Source: Roseinatronobacter bogoriensis DSM 18756
GTDB taxonomy: Bacteria > Pseudomonadota > Alphaproteobacteria > Rhodobacterales > Rhodobacteraceae
NCBI RefSeq assembly: GCF_004366635.1
Contig: NZ_SORN01000001.1
Location: 572,435 to 636,434, forward strand
DNA: 64,000 nt
Reading direction: 5' to 3'
Shown here: piece by piece, positions 60,193 to 64,000 of the stretch
Layout of the letters: every line of letters starts with the position of its first letter
Position numbering within the stretch: the stretch's first letter is position 1
Notes under the pieces: generated by a model
Seen by the model: the letters and a program-made list of their open reading frames with translations, nothing else
Told to the model about the DNA's origin: nothing
Database searches by the model: none
Position numbers and translations under genes: made by a program

Positions 60193-60990
60193 ATGGGTGT
60201 GATCCAGTTCAAGGGCGTGAACAAGATCTTCGGTCCGCGCGAGACGGGGTTTCAGGCCCTTCAGGACATCAATATGGAAATACGCGACAAGGAATTTGTC
60301 GCGATTGTGGGGCCGTCTGGCTGCGGCAAGACCACCTGTCTGCGCATGGTCGCCGGGTTCGAGCCTGCAACCGATGGCGTGGTCACGGTTGATGGCACGC
60401 CGATCAAGCGCCCCGGCCCCGACCGCGCTGTGGTGTTCCAGCAATTCGCCCTGTTCCCGTGGAAATCGGTCTATGACAATATCGACATGGGCTTGCGTAA
60501 CCTCAATGTCAGCCGGTCAGAACGCGAGTCGCGGATCGCGGACATTCTGAACCTCATGAACCTGACGCAATATGCCAAACATTTCCCGCACCAGCTATCA
60601 GGCGGGATGCAGCAGCGCGTCGCGATTGCGCGCGCCTATGTGCTGGACCCCGATGTGTTGCTGATGGATGAACCCTTCGGCGCGCTGGATGCGCAGACCC
60701 GCGTGGTCATGCAGGAAGAACTGGTGCGCCTTGCGCGCAAGAACCCGCGCACTGTGCTGTTTATCACCCATGCGGTTGAAGAGGCCGTCTATCTTGCCGA
60801 CCGCGTGGCGATCATGACGCGGGCACCGGGGCGGATCAAGGAAGTGCTGGACATTGCCAGCATCCGCAATGCCGAGGACTGGGACAGCCATGAGAAGATC
60901 GAGGATGTGATGGATCTCGAAAGTTTCGTGCATTTGCGCACGCATATCTGGCGCAGCCTGCGCGAGGAAAAGGCGGCTCAACACGCCTGA
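60193..60990 (+). CDS. ABC transporter ATP-binding protein, TauB/SsuB type
   Basis: 265 residues with Walker A GPSGCGKTT, Q-loop VFQQFALFPW, signature LSGGMQQR, Walker B VLLMDEPFGALDA and H-loop FITHAVEEA, the latter phrase being typical of the taurine/nitrate/sulfonate group. It energises the two permeases just upstream. 35 bp before the binding-protein gene. Confidence 0.94.
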   Translation: MGVIQFKGVNKIFGPRETGFQALQDINMEIRDKEFVAIVGPSGCGKTTCLRMVAGFEPATDGVVTVDGTPIKRPGPDRAVVFQQFALFPWKSVYDNIDMGLRNLNVSRSERESRIADILNLMNLTQYAKHFPHQLSGGMQQRVAIARAYVLDPDVLLMDEPFGALDAQTRVVMQEELVRLARKNPRTVLFITHAVEEAVYLADRVAIMTRAPGRIKEVLDIASIRNAEDWDSHEKIEDVMDLESFVHLRTHIWRSLREEKAAQHA

Positions 60991-61025
60991 ACTATTGAAC
61001 GACCACAACAGAGGAGGAACTACCG

Positions 61026-62072
61026 ATGAAACTGACTTTCAAAGCGCTGGCCCTTGCGACAGCGGCAAGCTTCACGGCCCATGCACCTGCGCAGGCCCAA
61101 GACCTGACCCCCATCAACCTGAGCTATCAGCCTGCCCTCTACTGGGCGCTGCCCTTCTATTTGGCGACCGAATTCGGCTGGTGGGCCGATGTCGGCCTTG
61201 ACCCAAGCTTTACCACTTTCCCTGCCGGTGCGCCCCAGATCGCGGCGGCGCAGGCCAATGACTGGGATGTGGGTGGCACCGGGTCGGTTCCGGCTGTGCT
61301 GGGGGCCGCGCGTTTCGGACTTCAGACTGTGGGTATCACCAATGATGAAAGCCGTGGCAACGCGCTGATGGCCACCAATGACGCGATTGAGGGTTTCCGT
61401 GCCGACCCTGACAGCATCCGTGGCGAGCGGATTTTGCTGACCACCAACTCCACTGTCGATTTCGCGACCCAGTCTTGTCTGGAACAGTGGGGGCTTAGCC
61501 AGTCTGATGTGGAATATGTCAATCTGGCGCAGGCTCAGGTGATTACCGGCATCATCGCAGGCGAAGGCAGGCTCGCTGGCGTCTGGGCACCCAACACCTA
61601 TACGTTGCAGGAACGCGCCAATAGCGACTACCTGTGTTCGGGTGCGGATGCGGGCGCGATTGTGCCCGGCGCATTGGTTGTGCGCCCCGGCTTTGCCGAA
61701 GAGCACCCCGAACGTGTGGCGGCCGTTCTGGCAACCTTCCTGCGCGGTGTTGTCTGGGCGCGTGAAAACCCCGAAGAAGCCCGCCGTCATCTGGTCGATT
61801 TCTACTCTGATGGCGGGGTCGAGATTTCGGACAACGCAATCAACGCCGAATTCGACCTGCGCCCGACCTTCAATCTGGAAGAGCAACTTGCCATTCTGGA
61901 CCGCTCGGACGGGCATAGCGATGTCGATCAGTGGCTGACAGCGATTGGCGACTTCATGACCTCGGTGGGCACCACAGAGACAACGCCGGCTGCCGAAGAT
62001 TACATCAACCCAAGCTTCATGCAGATGGTCATGGACGACCCCGAATTGCGGGCCATTGCCAATAACGAATGA
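61026..62072 (+). CDS. ABC transporter substrate-binding protein, NMT1/TauA type
   Basis: 348 residues with a signal peptide (about 1-24, cut after AQA) and the two-lobe NMT1/THI5-like fold: an early block INLSYQPALYWALPFYLATE, GGTGSVPAVLGAARFGL, and a helical C-terminal lobe. A GGAGGAA site precedes the ATG. It would select the ligand of the system. The family binds taurine, alkanesulfonates, nitrate, aromatic acids and pyrimidine precursors; I cannot tell which applies. The dehydrogenase downstream suggests a ligand that is an alcohol, or becomes one. Confidence 0.9.
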   Translation: MKLTFKALALATAASFTAHAPAQAQDLTPINLSYQPALYWALPFYLATEFGWWADVGLDPSFTTFPAGAPQIAAAQANDWDVGGTGSVPAVLGAARFGLQTVGITNDESRGNALMATNDAIEGFRADPDSIRGERILLTTNSTVDFATQSCLEQWGLSQSDVEYVNLAQAQVITGIIAGEGRLAGVWAPNTYTLQERANSDYLCSGADAGAIVPGALVVRPGFAEEHPERVAAVLATFLRGVVWARENPEEARRHLVDFYSDGGVEISDNAINAEFDLRPTFNLEEQLAILDRSDGHSDVDQWLTAIGDFMTSVGTTETTPAAEDYINPSFMQMVMDDPELRAIANNE

Positions 62073-62138
62073 TGCACTCAATGACCTGCCGCCCGTTTCG
62101 GGTGGCAGGTCCCAACCCCAGAGGATGACGAGATCAAG

Positions 62139-63458
62139 ATGGCGATCACCTATCTGAAAAAAGCTGACAAAACGCCGGAAACCGAGTCTGCACAGGCGCA
62201 GGCTGTGGTCACCGAAATGCTGTCGCGGATCGAGGCCGAGGGCGAGGATGCCGTGCGCGCCTATGCCAAGACGCTGGACAAGTGGGACGGCCCCATCCTG
62301 ATCACCCGAGAGGAAATGGACGCCCGCGCCGCCGAGGTGCCTGAACAGGTCAAGCAGGATATCGCCTTTGCTGTGGAACAGGTGCGCGGCTTTGCCCTCG
62401 CACAGCGCGATTCGGTCCGCGATTTTGAGATGACCATGCCCTCTGGCCTGACAGCGGGGCAGAAATGGGTGCCGTGCAATGTGGCCGGGTGCTATGTACC
62501 GACAGGGCGCTATGCACATATCGCCTCTGCCTGCATGTCAGTGGCAACAGCCAAGGCGGCAGGCGTGAAAACGGTTGTGGCCTGTTCAACCCCATATCGC
62601 GGCGGCGCGATGCATCCCTATGTGCTCTATGCCATGCGCGAGGCAGGGGCCGATATTGTCATGACCTTGGGCGGTGTGCAGGCGATTGCCAGCATGGCCT
62701 ATGGCCTGTTCACCGGCCAGCCCGCCGATGTGATTGTCGGTCCGGGCAATAAATTCGTGGCCGAGGCCAAGCGCATGTTGTTCGGCAAGGTCGGCATAGA
62801 TGTCTTTGCCGGCCCGTCCGAGATTGGCATTCTGGCTGACAAGACAGCAGACCCCGAAATCGTGGCCGTCGATCTGGTCGGTCAGGCCGAGCATGGCCAT
62901 GAATCGCCCGCATGGCTGTTCACCGATGACCGCGCCTTGGCCGAAAAAGTCATGGCCCGTGTGCCCGAACTGATCGCAACCCTGCCCGAACCCGCGCGAG
63001 AGGCCGCAGATGCCGCATGGCGCGATTATGGCGAGGTTGTCTTGTGCGACACGCGCGAAGAACTGGTCAAGGTGTCGGATGATTACGCGTCCGAGCATCT
63101 GGAAATCCATTGCGCCGATCTGGACTGGTGGATGGATAACCTGACCAATTATGGCAGCCTGTTCGTGGGCGAGGAAACGACCGTGGCTTATGGCGACAAA
63201 TGCTCTGGTCCCAATCATATCCTGCCCACCAAATACGCGGCGCGCTATTCGGCGGGGCTGTCGGTGCATAAATTCCTCAAGCCACTGACATGGCAAAAGG
63301 CTGACCGCGAGGCCAGCAAGGAATTGGCCATCCGCACGGCCCGCATTTCGCGGCTGGAAGGGATGGAAGCCCATGCCCGCACCGCCGATGCGCGCTTGGC
63401 CAAATACTACCCCGGTCATAATTTCGACCTTGGCGCGCCGGTCGAGTCGATCTCTTAA
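62139..63458 (+). CDS. HisD/HpsN-family zinc dehydrogenase
   Basis: 439 residues with the full HisD-type active site: zinc ligands Gln249, His252 (GQAEHGHE), Asp353 (YGDKCSGPNH) and His412 (EGMEAHAR), and the catalytic pair Glu319/His320 (SEHLE). Histidine genes are absent around it and it is embedded in a catabolic transporter operon, so a secondary role is likely. HpsN, a HisD relative, oxidises sulfopropanediol (DHPS) to sulfolactate in two NAD-dependent steps; the segment ARYSAGLSVHKFLK is of HpsN-like type. The substrate here is inferred to be a small polar alcohol. Start ATG has a GAGGATG site. Confidence 0.85.
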   Translation: MAITYLKKADKTPETESAQAQAVVTEMLSRIEAEGEDAVRAYAKTLDKWDGPILITREEMDARAAEVPEQVKQDIAFAVEQVRGFALAQRDSVRDFEMTMPSGLTAGQKWVPCNVAGCYVPTGRYAHIASACMSVATAKAAGVKTVVACSTPYRGGAMHPYVLYAMREAGADIVMTLGGVQAIASMAYGLFTGQPADVIVGPGNKFVAEAKRMLFGKVGIDVFAGPSEIGILADKTADPEIVAVDLVGQAEHGHESPAWLFTDDRALAEKVMARVPELIATLPEPAREAADAAWRDYGEVVLCDTREELVKVSDDYASEHLEIHCADLDWWMDNLTNYGSLFVGEETTVAYGDKCSGPNHILPTKYAARYSAGLSVHKFLKPLTWQKADREASKELAIRTARISRLEGMEAHARTADARLAKYYPGHNFDLGAPVESIS

Positions 63459-63462
63459 TCCG

Positions 63463-64000
63463 ATGGGTGTGGTTGCTGATCTTGGGCGTCCGCCCGAAAT
63501 CCCGCAAGAGGCGTTGGCAGATATGCAAGCGCTTCTTGCCTCGGGGCGGTTGCACCGTTACGCTGAAAACCCCTTGCACCCCACACCCGTTGCCCAACTG
63601 GAACGCGCCTTTGCCGCGTTGATCGGGCGTGCCTATGCGGTGGCGCTGAATTCCTGCGGCTCTGCCATGTTCATGGCGCTGAAAGCGGCCGGGGTCCGCC
63701 CCGGCGATCCGGTCCTGATGAACGCCTTCACACTTGGGCCAGTGCCCGGCGCAGTGGACCATATCGGCGCGCGCCCTGTGCTGGTCGAGATTACCGAAGA
63801 CCTGACCATTGATCTGGACGACCTGCGCGCCAAGGCGCGCAGCAGTGGCGCGCGGCATTTGTTGCTGTCGCATATGCGCGGGCATATCTGCGACATGAAC
63901 GCGCTGGCCGCGTTCTGCACCGCGGAAGGAATAGCATTGATCGAGGATTGCGCCCATACGCTGGGTGCATTCTGGGCGGGGCGGCCCACGGGCAGTTTTG
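63463..64000 (+). CDS. DegT/DnrJ/EryC1/StrS-type aminotransferase (partial at window end)
   Basis: The first 179 residues are present; the frame runs past the last base. The start ATG at 63463 is 4 bp after the dehydrogenase stop, so co-translation is likely. The N-terminal fold of PLP enzymes of the DegT group is visible: GRLHRYAENPLHPTPVAQLE, the cofactor phosphate loop NSCGSAMFMALKAAG, and IALIEDCAHTLGA with the PLP-ring Asp. The PLP Lys would lie beyond the window. Such enzymes transaminate sugar-like or keto-aldehyde compounds. With the dehydrogenase it suggests oxidation of an alcohol and transfer of an amino group. Confidence 0.87.
   Translation, partial: MGVVADLGRPPEIPQEALADMQALLASGRLHRYAENPLHPTPVAQLERAFAALIGRAYAVALNSCGSAMFMALKAAGVRPGDPVLMNAFTLGPVPGAVDHIGARPVLVEITEDLTIDLDDLRAKARSSGARHLLLSHMRGHICDMNALAAFCTAEGIALIEDCAHTLGAFWAGRPTGSF

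Noticed and set aside
62139..63458. Biosynthetic histidinol dehydrogenase (hisD)
   Set aside because: The active-site residues fit, but the gene lies in a catabolic transporter operon with no other his genes, and the later segment is HpsN-like.
1..64000. CRISPR arrays, tRNA, rRNA, insertion sequences, prophage genes
   Set aside because: No regular repeat-spacer series, cloverleaf, rRNA core motif, transposase or phage protein was seen on reading the window.

Overview
The window is one contiguous piece of a GC-rich alphaproteobacterial chromosome. Protein content points to the Rhodobacterales (Rhodobacteraceae/Roseobacteraceae type): an H-NS/HvrA-like protein, a Hint-domain protein, cobT, a TIGR02302 protein, a GTTC-N7-GTTC LexA box and a GmaS/MgsABC-type gene set. 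I cannot name genus or species. Coding density is high, there is no tRNA, rRNA, CRISPR array or insertion sequence that I can see, and most genes sit in tight operons with start/stop overlaps.

Layout. 0-4.7 kb: the end of a cellulose operon (bcsB 3' end, bcsZ, a TPR gene), then a curli-like set (curlin-repeat protein, csgH, second curlin-repeat protein), so two biofilm-matrix modules lie side by side. 4.7-9.1 kb: an MsbA-type ABC exporter, an isolated imuB under a LexA box, and accA. 9.4-16.6 kb: a DUF1800/DUF1501 pair, then a YhaN/YhaO (SbcC/SbcD-like) pair. 17-21.4 kb: cobT, an H-NS-like gene, a YihY/BrkB membrane protein and methionine aminopeptidase. 21.5-27.1 kb: a large hybrid histidine kinase with its LuxR-type regulator, a Hint-domain protein, and rpsD behind a structured leader. 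27.3-33 kb (minus strand): argH, a tiny lipoprotein gene, DUF2834, lysA and TIGR02302. 33-40.3 kb: an EAL protein, a universal stress protein, an AmaB/AmaA-like pair for pipecolate/lysine catabolism, two SDR genes behind a perfect palindrome, and an unrecognised membrane protein. 40.2-47.1 kb: a MoxR/DUF2201-VWA pair and a gmaS-mgsCBA-like cluster. 47.3-56.2 kb: the full phosphate regulon pstSCAB-phoR-phoU-phoB. 56.3-64 kb: a GlxA-type regulator, a LacI-type regulator, a TauT/NitT-type ABC transporter, a HisD/HpsN-like dehydrogenase and a DegT-type aminotransferase cut by the window end.

How the parts fit. The EAL protein could lower c-di-GMP, the usual activator of cellulose synthase. The phosphate operon carries two PhoB boxes with the same layout, one before pstS and one before phoU, and a terminator-like hairpin after pstS that should favour PstS over the permease. 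A LacI-type operator lies in front of the transporter and dehydrogenase genes. A roughly 167-bp intergenic repeat occurs twice in full and once as a 3' fragment; its 3' hairpin is kept by compensating base changes. No single locus is clearly a new system. The most unusual items are this repeat, the curli/cellulose module with paired cysteines, the double-extended Pst permeases, the rpsD leader, and the ABC transporter/HisD-like/DegT cluster.
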